DNA of 64,000 nucleotides from Streptomyces eurocidicus (GCF_002891295.1 NZ_LGUI01000005.1:1-64000); one strand, 5' to 3'. Positions 1-9,358 are shown, counted from the stretch's first letter. Notes: generated by a model from the sequence alone, not told the origin. Program-made: numbers and translations.

Positions 1-2
1 GC

Positions 3-101
3 GTCAAGCCCGACCACAACGACGACTTCACCATCTTCGTGCAGAGCACCAGCGTGAACCGGAAACTGGTGCCCCACACACGGCTGCTCCTGATGATCTG
101 A
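3..101 (+). CDS. C-terminal end of an unidentified protein (partial)
   Basis: An open frame enters from the left edge and ends at TGA 99-101. Only 32 residues are visible, with a mixed hydrophilic stretch (VKPDHNDDFTIFVQS) and a hydrophobic end (RLLLMI). The other two forward frames have lower-quality codon use or stop earlier. The family cannot be named from this tail. Confidence 0.45.
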   Translation, partial: VKPDHNDDFTIFVQSTSVNRKLVPHTRLLLMI

Positions 102-265
102 CACCCTGAAATCCCCCAGCATCCGGGCCCGGTCCGGCCGGCGCGGCCCGCTCCGTGCCCAGCACGCTTTCCGCGCGGGCCGCACGGCCCGCGGTTCACC
201 CGCGGGAACCCCGGCGAGCGGTCCGGTCCGGAAACTTTTCCGGACCACCGGTAGCCTGCGATCCC

Positions 266-694
266 ATGACACGCTCCTGGATCCTGCCGACGCTGTTCAT
301 GCTCTGCGCTCAGCCGTGGCGCCGTACCGGCCTCAGCGGAAGCCCCGGCACGGCGCAGTGCTCCTGCCGATGTTCGTACTGCTCGCAGGCATCCACTCAC
401 CCCTGTCTTCCCGCGGCCGTCAGCGCACGGGAGGCACAGCGCCGCAGCGCGGCCGACAGCCGACCGGTCGTCTTCTGGCGGCCAGGCTGTACGTACTGCC
501 TGCGACTGCGCCTCAAACTGGGCGCAGCGCCCGCCAGCTGCACTGGGTGAACATCTGGCGTGACCCGCCGGAGCCGCGGCGGTACGGGCGGCCACCGGCG
601 GGGACGAAACCGTACCGACCATCGTCGTAGCAGGCCGGCCGCACATCAACCCCGACCCGCATGGGTACGCGAACAGCTCACCCCCTCGGAGTAA
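266..694 (+). pseudogene. Decayed mycoredoxin/glutaredoxin-like protein
   Basis: Pieces in different frames spell one protein. It starts MTRSWILPTLFML, then has SVSAREAQRRSAAD-like text, then RPVVFWRPGCTYCLRLRLKLG with a CxxC redox motif (GCTYC), then ARQLHWVNIWRDP, VRAATGGDETVPTIVVAGRPHINPDP and finally WVREQLTPSE before TAA 692-694. This order (short membrane-like N-terminus, CPYC-type motif, WxNIWxDP, TVPTVVV) matches actinobacterial membrane-anchored mycoredoxin-type glutaredoxins. At least three frame changes are needed to read it through, so the gene is dead unless they are sequencing errors. The assignment rests on remembered family sequence. Confidence 0.6.
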
Positions 695-772
695 CCGAAG
701 GCGGTGAGACGACCGGAAGTGACCATACGCCCCGAAACGAGCGCCAGGCAGTGTGATCCGGGCATCCCGAGC

Positions 773-917
773 TTCCAGACCGAGCCGAGAGCGCAGATGT
801 CCACCCTGCCCCGGCTACGGCCCAAGACGTTCAACGACCTGGCGGTCGCGGTCTCCCTGATCCAGCCGGACCCATCCAGAGGCGGCTCAATCCACCCCTA
901 CCCGCACCGCCGGGCGG
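773..917 (+). pseudogene. Fragment of error-prone DNA polymerase DnaE2
   Basis: The forward frame from 773 reads FQTEPRAQMSTLPRLRPKTF, then NDLAVAVSLIQPDPSRGGSIHPYPHRR. This closely follows the conserved bacterial PolIII-alpha/DnaE2 block FQIESRAQMxTLPRLRPxxFYDLVVEVALIRPGPIQGGxVHPY. Only about 48 residues of a protein of about 1,100 remain, and neither flank continues the gene. It is a remnant, with Y to N and G to D changes in conserved positions. Confidence 0.6.
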
Positions 918-983
918 CTCCGGCCGGAGCAGAGGAACGGGCACCGGACGGAGGCGGCGGACACCCGACGGGGCACGGCGTAC

Positions 984-1069
984 CTCGACCGGCAGACCCT
1001 TGAGTACCGCGGCGCACGCGGGCAGCGTCGGCTCGAGGCCGAGGCCCGGCATGAACACTGCGGATGGCG
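984..1069 (+). repeat. Decayed gene copy A (matches 28809-28892)
   Basis: About 85 bp are nearly identical in the same orientation to 28809-28892, with a few substitutions and two offsetting one-base indels. Both copies encode DRQTLEYRGARGQRRLE or GRQTLEYRGARGQRRLE followed by H-EHYGW-like text. This indicates a once protein-coding sequence present twice in the window, in both places inside degraded DNA. I do not recognise the family. Confidence 0.6.
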
Positions 1070-1257
1070 TACGGGCGGCGGATTCCAGTGTCTTTCCTGG
1101 CTGGATTCGGTCGGTGAACTCGGTTGTCGCTCAAGTGAATTGACGCCGTCCGGTTGAGCGGTTGAATATGCAAGAAGCTTGGTGGCCTGCCGCCCGGGCA
1201 CTGTTCCACCGGGCCGCGGGCCGCTCCGACGACGTCGCTGACAAGGGAGTACCCCTC

Positions 1258-1629
1258 ATGGCCATACGCCGGAAGAAACACCTGGCAGGCGGCTCACTCG
1301 CCGTCGCCGGTGCCGTGCTGCTGGCGGCACCGCCGCCGCCCAGCCCGCCGCGGCGGTCGACCTGCCCCACGCCCCGTGGCGTACTTCTCCGCGGGCAGCG
1401 ACCTGACCGGCAGACAGACACCGGCCGACACCGGCAACACCGGCTGCCAGAACCTCCCCAGCCCGCGCTCTCCGCGGTCAACTTCACCACCTCCGACATC
1501 GAGGTCTACTACCACCACGACTGCTTCCCCGGCCTCCCCGGCAAGCCCGGCGACTGGCACTTCGGGCTCGGCAGCCTGCACTGGGCCAACTTCACCTACC
1601 CGGCCCTCAGCTACAAGACCGTCCACTAG
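1258..1629 (+). pseudogene. Small secreted protein, frameshifted
   Basis: The ATG at 1258 follows a GGGAGT-like site. It encodes a twin-basic, hydrophobic signal peptide (MAIRRKKHLAGG, then SLAVAGAVLLAA). The mature protein appears in three frames: AAQPAAAVDLPHAP, then VAYFSAGSDLTGRQTPADTG, then back to the first frame with QPALSAVNFTTSDIEVYYHH and a Trp-rich end stopping at 1629. The frame through the whole interval is open but has poor codon use in the middle, so three compensating one-base changes are likely. The original would be about 120 residues, exported, with a few Cys. Function unknown. Confidence 0.55.
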
Positions 1630-1654
1630 GAAGCATCCGCCGGCGAAGCGCGGT

Positions 1655-1699
1655 GTGCCGGTGCCCCCGGGAGGGAAAGCCCCCCCGGGGCACCGGCAC
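1655..1699. terminator. Strong hairpin after the small secreted-protein gene
   Basis: GTGCCGGTGCCCCCGGG at 1655-1671 pairs with CCCGGGGCACCGGCAC at 1684-1699 with one unpaired C. The loop is 12 nt. It begins 26 nt past the stop at 1629 and is typical of actinobacterial hairpin terminators without a U tract. Confidence 0.6.
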
Positions 1700-1876
1700 G
1701 CAAAGGTCCGTGCACGCCGCCGGTGCGGCGCGCCGGGAGGCGAACCCGCGGCGGCCCGGCCCCCGCATCCAGGACACAGCCGGCTCCCCGCGCCGGCAGG
1801 TGGAGGGGGAACAGAATCCGCGGCCCGCGCATTGGTGTTCACCTGACGGCAAGAGGCAGGAAGCGAAAGGCCCCCC

Positions 1877-3017
1877 ATGACCACGTCGATGCGTGAGATC
1901 CCCCTGACCGGCGGGCCGGTGGAGTTCCGTGGCGCGCTGGAGCTGGAGACCACCGGGGCGGGGGTGCTGCCGCTGCGGCTGCCCGCGTGGACCCGGACGC
2001 AGTACCCGGACGCGTTCACCCGGGTGTGGCCGACATGCCCACCGGCGTCCGCCTGGTGTTCCGTACCAGGGCGCGTGCCCTGGAGCTCGACGTGCTGACC
2101 ACCGTGTGGCACTTCGACGGCGAAGCGGGCCCGCTGGGGCCGGGAGCAGTGGACCTGGTGGTGGACGGGAAGCCGGCGGGCCGGGGTTCCGGTCGGCAAC
2201 GTCGTACGCCTGTCCGATCCGCGGGGTGAGCAGCGGTTCGAGCCGGCGCCCGGGCACAGTGCGGTTCGGCGTGGCTCGGGGCCGGGGTGAAGGAGGTCGA
2301 GCTGTGGCTGCCGCAGCAGACCCGCACCGAACTGCTCGCATTGCGCGCCGACGCCGAAGTCGTACCGCCCGCACCCAGCGGCCGCCGCCGCTGGGTCCAT
2401 CACGGCAGTTCCATCAGCCACTGCATCGAGGCCGACGCACCCACGGGCACCTGGCCGCCGTAGCCGCCACAGCCGCCGGGGCGGACCTGGTCAACCTCAG
2501 CCAGGCCGGCAACGCCATGCTCGACCCCTACGTCGCACGCACCATCCGGACACCCCCGCGGATCTGATCAGCCTCAAGGTAGGCATCAACACCGTCAACG
2601 CCGCGTCGTTCCGGCGGCGGACCTTCACTCCGGCGGTGCACGGCTTCCTCGACACGGTCCGCGACGGCCACCCCGCCACCCCACTGCTGCTGATCTCACC
2701 GATCACCTGCCCGGCGGTCGAGGACGTCCCCGGCCCCACCCTCAGCACCCGGAAGGAATCAAGGCCACCGGGAAACGCGCCGACGTGGCCCAGGGCGCCC
2801 TGACACTGAACGCCGTACGCGAAACCCTCGCCCGCATCGCCCAGGAACGCGGCAAGCACGACCGGAACCTGCACTACCTCGACGGGCGCACCCTCTTCGG
2901 CCCGGCAACGCCGGCGACCTTCCCGACGGCCTGCACCCGGACGCGGCCGGCTACCGGCGGATCGGCGAACGCTTCGCGGACACAGGGTTCGGACCCCGGG
3001 GCCCGCTCGGCCGGTAA
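1877..3017 (+). pseudogene. SGNH/GDSL-family esterase or lipase, multiply frameshifted
   Basis: The start is MTTSMREIPLTGGPVEFRGA with a jelly-roll-like N-terminal part (RLVFRTRARALELDVLTTVW). The SGNH blocks appear in order but in three frames. Block I is RRWVHHGSSISHC (GxSIS serine motif), then DLVNLSQAGNAMLD, block III KVGINTVNA (GxN), and block V DGLHPDAAGYRRIGERFA (DxxHP catalytic Asp/His), ending at TAA 3015-3017. This is the two-domain actinobacterial GDSL hydrolase arrangement, about 380 residues. At least four frame changes are needed, near 2035, 2180, 2555 and 2750-2900. The gene is non-functional as read. Confidence 0.7.
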
Positions 3018-3944
3018 CCCCGGACACAGGCCGCACTGCACTGCACTGCGCGAAGAACAGACCGGCGCCGCCAGACGAAGACACGGACGGACCGGTACCA
3101 CCAGCCCCCCCCCGCCGGCCCGGCCACCCGCGACCGGCCCGGCGGAGCATGACCGGCGGCTGCCCGTGACCGGCGGGGCATGACCGGCGGGGCGGGGCGG
3201 CCCGGCCACCCGCACCCCCTCCACCACCCCGCCCACCAGGCACCAGGCACCAGGCACCGCGTCGCCCCGGGAGGCCAGGCGGCACCGGCACCGCGGGCCC
3301 GCGGGCCTAGCCACGGGTCAGGTCCCACCTGGACAGCCGCGCCTTCCACGCTCTCCTCAAGCGCGGCTGCAAGGAGAACATCGGCAGCCACTCCCTCGTG
3401 CGGGAGGCAGCCCGCCGCGCCCGGGACAAGCACCTCACTTCCCTCGAGCTCCACCAGGACGACGACCCGGCGGCGGTGACCGCCTGGCTCGATATCCAAG
3501 GAACAACGGGCCGCCGAACTCGTCATCGAATGGCCGCGGCCCGGTGCGGCGGTGTGGGATCACGTCGGACTCGGGGGTCGAGTAGGAAGGTGCTCGCCCG
3601 GCACGGCGTCGCGCCCAAGACCATCCGCAGGGTGCTCGACGCGGCCGGCGCCCGCGACGTCGGCCGCGAGCCAGGTGGCCGCAGGCTTCCGGACAATGAG
3701 CACAGCCCGTCCCCCTGGGAAGGAGGAGCGGGCGGCCCGCCAGGTGCACCTGCCAGAGTGAGCCCGGCCCCCTGTCCTCGACTTCTCCGTGGTCGTCCTC
3801 AGCAGGTGAGGGGTACGCGTTTGTGGAGGAGGCCATGCCTTCATGGCGGCCGCCTCCGTGCTGGCACCCGCGATGCGCAAAGGGCCTCTACCGGAGGCGA
3901 TGGCGCTCCCGGTCGCGGCGGAACAGCGTCTACGGGCTGAGCGG
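3018..3944. other. Degraded stretch with one gene remnant
   Basis: No intact gene is seen. Positions 3100-3265 are low-complexity, with a C10 run near 3104 and CAGGCAC repeated in tandem near 3238-3260. From about 3337 to 3490 the forward strand reads a protein-like remnant, SRAFHALLKRGCKENIGSH followed by SLVREAARRARDKHLTSLEL, ending near AVTAWLDI. I do not recognise it. From 3590 to 3760 only frame-broken protein-like text is visible (VLARHGVAPKTIRRVLD). Confidence 0.4.
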
Positions 3945-5321
3945 TCACACCGCCCTGCGCCGGTAGGCCACTCGGCAGGGGCCCTGCAGACAGTGCCGCC
4001 CCATCTTGCGGACCGGCCGCGGATCGGTGTCGAGCAATTCGAGGTCGAAGTCCCGTACCAGGTGCGCAATGGTGATCTTGATGTCCAGATAGGCGAACTG
4101 TTCGCCGCGGCACCGGTGCACTCCGCCGCCGAACGTCAGAATGTTCTGGGCCGCCTTGGGATCCGCAAGGTAGCGGCCGGGCCGATAGCTCAGGGGGTTG
4201 TCGAAGAGCCGGGGAAGCCGGTGGGTGAGTAGCGGCGTGATGAAGACGCGGTGGTTCCGGGGAAGGACCCAGCCGGCGACCTCGACGTCCCGGAGGGTCC
4301 GCCGCACCAGGACGGGCGGAAGAGGGTGCAGGCGCATCGTCTCCTGCACGGCGCGGTGGAGGTGGCAGAGCTTGCGGACCGTATCCGGGTCCACGGGCGC
4401 GGTGCGGGATGGGTCCGCGCCCATCTCGTCGCGCACCGCGGCCAGCTCGGCGGGGTGCCGGAGCAGGTCGGCCAGGGCCCAGGCCAGGGAGCTCGCAGTG
4501 TCGTTGTGGCTGCCGAGGGCTAGGCTCAGGACCCGGTTGGCGAGTTGTTCCCGCCGCGCTGGAATGCCCTGCTCCGCATGGAGGCGCACCAGCTCCTGGA
4601 GGATGTCGGGAGGGTCGGCGGGGTGCCGCAGGCGCTCTTCGACCAGTGTGCCCGCCGCTGTGCGGAGCCGGTCCCGGGCGCGGTGGGCGCGCAGCAAGTG
4701 CGGCGCGGGCAACCAAGCAGGCGTGACCGGGTCCAGGCCCCGGGCGAAGGCGCGGAACTCGCGCAAGGCGTAGGGTCCGAGGCGCTCCAGGATACCCGGC
4801 CCCAGGAATGCCTCGACGCCGGTCCGCAGGACGAGTTCCGCGAAGCCGGAGGTCAGCTCAAGGGTGCCCCGGTCACCGAGCCGGGCCGAGAACAGCGCCG
4901 CGTGCCGGGTCATCAGCTCCGCGCGCTGCTGAGCCGCCCGGCCGCGGAAGGGGAGCATCGTGGCGGGCAGCTGCCGTTGATACTCCTCCGGTCCGGCGAC
5001 TAGGTAGAAGTCCGGCCCGAACATCTTCTTGAGGAAGTCCATGCCCTCGCCGATGGAAAGGCTGTGGCCCGTCTCGTGCAGGAACCACCGGGCCTCCTCA
5101 GGGCCCACCAGGACGGGGACGGGCTCCCGGCCCAGCAGGAGCGTGAATGCCTCCCCGTGCTCGCGGTACCCCCGCTCCAGCATCCGCACGCCGTCGCGCA
5201 GAAACTCCACACCGTGGCCCACCAACGGCCGTCCGCCCGACACCGGCGGCGGCAATGCCGCAGCGGCCATGCGCTGTCCGATCACGGCAACTACCCCCTT
5301 CTGTCGGGCCGGTGATGTCAT
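3945..5321 (-). CDS. Cytochrome P450
   Basis: 458 residues, soluble class-I-type bacterial P450. The haem-binding loop is FGGGVHRCRGEQFA with the thiolate Cys at about residue 404. The K-helix ExxR is ETMR, and the I-helix has GSHNDT with an acid-Thr pair for O2 activation, so all catalytic elements are present. The first 30 residues are variable; ATG at 5321 is used, but a second Met (MAAAALPPP) lies 17 codons in. It is divergent from the flavin monooxygenase at 5832, with about 510 bp between. No ferredoxin or ferredoxin reductase gene is next to it. The substrate is unknown. A shared pathway with the oxidase and exporter at 5832-8700 is inferred from position only. Confidence 0.92.
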   Translation of the reverse strand: MTSPARQKGVVAVIGQRMAAAALPPPVSGGRPLVGHGVEFLRDGVRMLERGYREHGEAFTLLLGREPVPVLVGPEEARWFLHETGHSLSIGEGMDFLKKMFGPDFYLVAGPEEYQRQLPATMLPFRGRAAQQRAELMTRHAALFSARLGDRGTLELTSGFAELVLRTGVEAFLGPGILERLGPYALREFRAFARGLDPVTPAWLPAPHLLRAHRARDRLRTAAGTLVEERLRHPADPPDILQELVRLHAEQGIPARREQLANRVLSLALGSHNDTASSLAWALADLLRHPAELAAVRDEMGADPSRTAPVDPDTVRKLCHLHRAVQETMRLHPLPPVLVRRTLRDVEVAGWVLPRNHRVFITPLLTHRLPRLFDNPLSYRPGRYLADPKAAQNILTFGGGVHRCRGEQFAYLDIKITIAHLVRDFDLELLDTDPRPVRKMGRHCLQGPCRVAYRRRAV

Positions 5322-5583
5322 CAGTATCGGGGCACTCGGCCACGGCTGTCAGGGCGCGCACCACGTTCAGTCCGCCCGTGCCACGAGCCGACGGCGCATG
5401 CCAGCGAGGACGTGCCCGCCGCACCTTGTGTACAGCTTCTCGGCTTGTTCTTAACCTCTTCCGAACCCCGTCGTCGAAATACGCCTCCAACTAGGCCGCC
5501 TACCTGGGCATTCGCCGGACGTTGAGGCAACCTTCGCCTGATCATGTGCTCCGACTCAGGATGCACCGATCAAGACCAAGGCC

Positions 5584-5690
5584 GTGAAGGTGAGTCTGTT
5601 GTTCGGCTGCATGACCGCGCGCGGGGACGAGCTGTTCGAGCTGACGGACGCGTTGTTGTGTGCGGACGAGCCAGTGACGTCCCCCGGTGC
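5584..5690 (+). pseudogene. N-terminal remnant of an IS701-type transposase
   Basis: The forward frame from about 5584 reads VKVSLLFGCMTARGDELFEL and then TDALLCADEPVTSP. This is the usual beginning of Streptomyces IS701-family transposases (xxRRDxLFELADALLCADGPVxS). The frame is lost after 5690 and nothing of the DDE domain follows. Confidence 0.5.
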
Positions 5691-5727
5691 GCGGCGGCCG
5701 GATCCGCCGTTGCGCCCCTGTGCGGAG

Positions 5728-5774
5728 CGGGGAGCCCCGTTTGTGCGCCGGTTTGCGCTCTAACGGGGTTCCCG
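5728..5774. terminator. Imperfect hairpin upstream of the monooxygenase
   Basis: CGGGGAGCCCCGTT (5728-5741) can pair with AACGGGGTTCCCG (5762-5774), with one bulged base and a 20-nt loop. It lies 58 nt before the GTG at 5832. It may be a terminator of the vanished transposase, an inverted end, or a regulatory site; the sequence alone does not decide. Confidence 0.35.
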
Positions 5775-5831
5775 CACCTTTTGCCAGAGTGGTGGTGAAA
5801 CGGATCGTGGGCACGTCGCAAGGGGGTCCCG

Positions 5832-7295
5832 GTGCCGACTGCACACCAGGAGGCAGGGGAAGCGCAGGTCGTGGTGGTCGGTGCCGGGTTCTCCGGCATC
5901 GGGGCCGCCATACAACTGCGTCAGGCAGGCTTCCGCGACCTTGTGGTGCTGGAGAAGGCTGGAGAGCTCGGCGGTACCTGGCGGGACAACACCTATCCGG
6001 GTTGTGCGTGCGACGTCCCGTCGGCGCTGTACTGCTACTCGTTCACCGGCAACCCGGGCGGGCGCAGAGTCTTCGCCGGGCAGCGGGAGATCTGCGACTA
6101 TCTGCGCGCGACTGCCTGCCGGTACGGAGTCGACGAGGTGCTGCGGTGCGGGGTGGAGGTCCGACGGGCTGTCTGGGACGCATCGGCCGGGCGCTGGCTC
6201 CTGGAGACGACGGACGGTGCCTGCACGGCCCGGGCGCTGGTGCTGGCGACCGGCCCGTGGCACTGCCCACGGTGGCCCGAAATCCCCGGCCTCGGCAGCT
6301 TCCCCGGCCCGGTCCTGCACACGTCACGGTGGAACGAGTCCGTCGAGCTGTCCGGCCGGCGCGTGGCGGTGGTCGGCAGCGGTGCCTCAGCCATCCAGCT
6401 TGTCCCGGCCATCGAGGCGCGCGCGGCGGCCGTGCACCTCTTCCAGCGCACCCCCCAGTGGGTGCTGCCCAAGCCCGACGTCGCGATTCCGCCTGCCGTT
6501 AACTGGTGTCTGAGCCGTGTCCCGGGACTGCACCGAGCCGTAAGGGCAGGCCAGTACGGCATGCAGGAGGCGTTCGTCTACGCCTTCCGCCACCCGCCAC
6601 TGGCACGGCTGCTGCAGAGCGCGGCGCGGGCACAGCTACGTCTGGCGGTCCGCGACCGGGAGTTGCGCCGGGTGCTCACGCCGCACTACACCATGGGCTG
6701 CAAGCGCCTGCTGTCATCGAGCACCTATTTCCCGGCACTCGCCAAGCCCCATGTGCACCTGCACCCCACCGCTGTTGTGGCCGTGGAAGGGAATGAGGTC
6801 GTGGGTGCTGACGGCACGCGGGAAGCATCGGACGCCATCATCATGGCGACGGGATTCCACATCGGTGAACTGCCGCTGGCCGGCAGGGTGCACGGCGGGG
6901 ACGGCCGTACGCTCGCCGACGCCTGGCGCGGCGGACGGGAGGCATACCTCGGCACCATGGTCAGCGGGTTCCCGAATCTCTTCCTGCTGCTGGGCCCCAA
7001 TCTCCTCAGCGGAGCGACGTCCGCCGTCACGGTCCTCGAAGCCCAGCTCACCTACGTCTGCGGCGCACTGCACCACCTGCGCAGAGAAGGCGCCGCTTCG
7101 CTGGACGTGGCACCGTCTGTCCAGGCGTCATACAACTCCGCGGTGCAGAAGGCACTGCGGACCACGGTGTACAACGCGGGTGGTTGTGCGAGCTATTACT
7201 TCGGCCCGGGCGGGCGGAACGACTTCTGCTGGCCCTGGTCGACCGGCAGGCTCGTCCGGCTGCTGAGCCGTTTCGATCCGGCGGCCTGCACATGA
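5832..7295 (+). CDS. Flavin-dependent monooxygenase, Baeyer-Villiger type
   Basis: 487 residues from GTG 5832. The first Rossmann motif for FAD, GAGFSG, is at residues 17-22, and a second GxGxxA for NADPH is GSGASA near 185. Between them lies FPGPVLHTSRW, which fits the class B/BVMO fingerprint FxGxxxHxxxW. A later ATGFH block matches the D/ATG motif of the family. Such enzymes insert oxygen next to a ketone or hydroxylate using NADPH and FAD. The exporter gene starts 17 bp after the stop, so the two are probably one transcript. The divergent P450 suggests a small oxidative tailoring cassette, but no scaffold-forming enzyme is adjacent. Confidence 0.9.
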   Translation: MPTAHQEAGEAQVVVVGAGFSGIGAAIQLRQAGFRDLVVLEKAGELGGTWRDNTYPGCACDVPSALYCYSFTGNPGGRRVFAGQREICDYLRATACRYGVDEVLRCGVEVRRAVWDASAGRWLLETTDGACTARALVLATGPWHCPRWPEIPGLGSFPGPVLHTSRWNESVELSGRRVAVVGSGASAIQLVPAIEARAAAVHLFQRTPQWVLPKPDVAIPPAVNWCLSRVPGLHRAVRAGQYGMQEAFVYAFRHPPLARLLQSAARAQLRLAVRDRELRRVLTPHYTMGCKRLLSSSTYFPALAKPHVHLHPTAVVAVEGNEVVGADGTREASDAIIMATGFHIGELPLAGRVHGGDGRTLADAWRGGREAYLGTMVSGFPNLFLLLGPNLLSGATSAVTVLEAQLTYVCGALHHLRREGAASLDVAPSVQASYNSAVQKALRTTVYNAGGCASYYFGPGGRNDFCWPWSTGRLVRLLSRFDPAACT

Positions 7296-7311
7296 CCGGG
7301 CAGCGGACACG

Positions 7312-8700
7312 ATGACGGTGATGTTTCCGCTGATGCTCGCCTTGTTCCTGTCCAACCTCGACCAGACGATCGTTGCCGCCGCCCTGCCGAGTATCGGCGC
7401 GGACCTGAGGGCTTCCGCCGACATCTCCTGGATCGTCACGGCGTATTTGCTCACCAGCGCCGTCACAGCACTGGTCTTCGGCAAGCTCGGCGACCTGCAC
7501 GGCCGCAAGAAGATCCTCCAGTTCTCCATCGTGGTCTTCCTGGCCGGCTCGCTGCTGAGCGGCACGGCCAACAGTGCGCCGCTGCTCGCCCTCTTCCGAG
7601 CCCTCCAGGGCATCGGCGGAGGAGGCATCACCTCGCTGGTGCTGGCCATCACCGGCGATCTCGCCTCACCGCGGCAACGCGCCCGGCACCAAGCCCTGCT
7701 GGGCATGACTGCCGCCCTCGCCCTTGTTACCGGACCACTGCTCGGCGGCGCGTTCTCCGAGGGGCTCTCCTGGCGCTGGATCTTCTACGTCAACCTGCCG
7801 ATCGGCATCACCGCCTTCGCCATGGTTACGGCGAACCTCCACCTGCCCCGTCCCGCGCATGACAGTGGGCCGGTCGACGTTCCCGGTGCGCTGGTCGCCA
7901 CCTTGTTCACCGCATCCGTGATGCTCTTCATGACGTGGGGCGGCCACGCCTACGCGTGGTCTTCGGGTGTCGTACTCGGCCTGATCGCCTTCAGTATCGT
8001 CTCTGTGCCGCTCTACGTGTACGTCGAGCACAGAACGGCCAAGCCAATCACCCCATTGCATCTGTTCCGCTCCACTGTCTTCAGCCTGGCAACGGCCCAG
8101 TTCTTCCTCGCCGCTCTGGTGCTCTTCGCCGGCATGCTGTACGTGCCCATGTTCATCCAGACCGTGCAGCACAAGTCCGCCTTCGTCGCCGGGCTGTACG
8201 ACATCCCCCTCCTCCTCGGCCTGGTGGCTGCCGCCGCGATCTCCGGCCCGCTCATCACCCGGACCGGCCGTTACAAGCTCTACCCCGTGACCGGATCGGT
8301 CCTGGTGACCCTGTCGATGCTCGCCCTCAGCCACGCTGACCAGGACACGCGCCCACTCGCCATGATCGTGCCCCTTGCCGTCGCCGGCGCGGGCATCGGT
8401 TTCTTCGTGCAGGTCTGCCTGCTGGCAGGCCAGAACGCCGTCGGCTACGAGGACCTCGGTACCGCCACCGGCGTGCTGAACTTCTTCCGCACCCTCGGCG
8501 GAGCCTTCGGCGCAGCTCTCTTCGGCACGATCCTCGCAGCCGGCCTGCGCTCCCCGCGGCCGACTGCCGCCGAGAGCGTGACAGCGTTCCAGGCCGTCTT
8601 TTTCTGGACCACTCCTTCCATGGCACTGGCGCTCGTCCTGGCCTTGGTCACACAGGAGAAGCCGCTGTCGGAGGCGACCGCTGCCAGTGCCCGGTCGTGA
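7312..8700 (+). CDS. MFS transporter, DHA2 (EmrB/QacA) drug:H+ antiporter type
   Basis: 462 residues and about 14 hydrophobic segments. It begins FPLMLALFLSNLDQTIVAAA, the DHA2 motif D1 (LDxTIVNVALP), and continues with GKLGDLHGRKK (motif A between TM2 and TM3). FRALQGIGGGG and PLLGG (motif C, export signature) follow. The Arg in FRALQG, important for proton coupling in this group, is present. The likely role is export of the small molecule made or modified by the upstream oxidases. The N-terminus is short; an earlier start would overlap the monooxygenase stop. Confidence 0.92.
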   Translation: MTVMFPLMLALFLSNLDQTIVAAALPSIGADLRASADISWIVTAYLLTSAVTALVFGKLGDLHGRKKILQFSIVVFLAGSLLSGTANSAPLLALFRALQGIGGGGITSLVLAITGDLASPRQRARHQALLGMTAALALVTGPLLGGAFSEGLSWRWIFYVNLPIGITAFAMVTANLHLPRPAHDSGPVDVPGALVATLFTASVMLFMTWGGHAYAWSSGVVLGLIAFSIVSVPLYVYVEHRTAKPITPLHLFRSTVFSLATAQFFLAALVLFAGMLYVPMFIQTVQHKSAFVAGLYDIPLLLGLVAAAAISGPLITRTGRYKLYPVTGSVLVTLSMLALSHADQDTRPLAMIVPLAVAGAGIGFFVQVCLLAGQNAVGYEDLGTATGVLNFFRTLGGAFGAALFGTILAAGLRSPRPTAAESVTAFQAVFFWTTPSMALALVLALVTQEKPLSEATAASARS

Positions 8701-8754
8701 CTCGGTGCTGCCGCCCCGCCGCGCCCGCAGCACGGCGGCGCCCGAACTCCCATG

Positions 8755-8897
8755 CGTTCATCGACGCCCGCATCCCCACCGTAGATCTGCCCGAACCCCT
8801 CCTCGAAGTGCACGCCTGGCCCGGCTTCCTCAGCCACTTCCGCCACGTCTCCGAGACAGACAGCCGCGCCGAGAACCTGAACGGGCTCGTCGTGCAC
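8755..8897 (+). pseudogene. Fragment of a Tn3-family transposase (TnpA)
   Basis: The forward frame reads AFIDARIPTVDLPEPLLEVH, then AWPGFLSHFRHVSETDSRAENLN. This matches the Tn3 TnpA block xRIPxVDLPDLLLEVHxWTGF followed by FxHVSxxxxR in actinobacterial Tn3-like transposases. The downstream DDE region is absent, and the frame decays after about 8900. It is a short relic about 50 nt after the transporter stop. Confidence 0.55.
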
Positions 8898-9321
8898 GCA
8901 CCCGGTCGGCTGTGCCCCACCACCCTGCCGGAGGAACCTCCCTCTCGCGTTCCCAACTCCCGCCATGCCGCGGTGGGCGCGGCAGCCGGCATCGAGGGCC
9001 TCGTCGACGCCGCCCTGCTCATCCGTTCCCATGGCGGAGCGGCGGTCCCTCGGTGATACGCGGCGGGGCACCCTCCTTGCGCCGCTGCGGCGCATCCTCG
9101 AAGGGCTGCCGGACCCGCCTTCCTCGCTGGCTGCGGACATGCTCTCGCGCCAGCCGAGTACCAGGCCCTGGCCCTCTTCACCGCGCGGCTGGCCGTCTCC
9201 TACCTGACCGCAGGAGCACGAGCCCATGCTCATCGAGCGCGGGAAGACGGGAAGAGGGCCCTCACCCACATGGTGTGCGCCTGCGGATGACCGGCCGGGA
9301 CCGGAGGACGGGAAGGGCTGC
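8898..9321. other. Degraded stretch between the TnpA relic and the PQQ pseudogene
   Basis: No intact gene is seen. Near 9160-9291 one forward frame reads EYQALALFTARLAVSYLTAG and ends at TGA. This looks like a protein end but is not recognised and has no start. Confidence 0.3.
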
Positions 9322-9358
9322 AGCCCCTGCCCCCGTGGTATCCGGAGTGGCAGGGGCT
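9322..9358 (-). terminator. Hairpin at the 3' end of the PQQ-propeller pseudogene
   Basis: AGCCCCTGCC at 9322-9331 pairs perfectly with GGCAGGGGCT at 9349-9358 (10 bp, 17-nt loop). It overlaps the probable original stop of the minus-strand gene. Confidence 0.5.

Noticed and set aside
3700..3944. A second RiPP precursor next to the P450 at 3945
   Set aside because: Short minus-strand ORFs after the P450 lack a ribosome site and an aromatic core. The same holds around the P450 at 36229.
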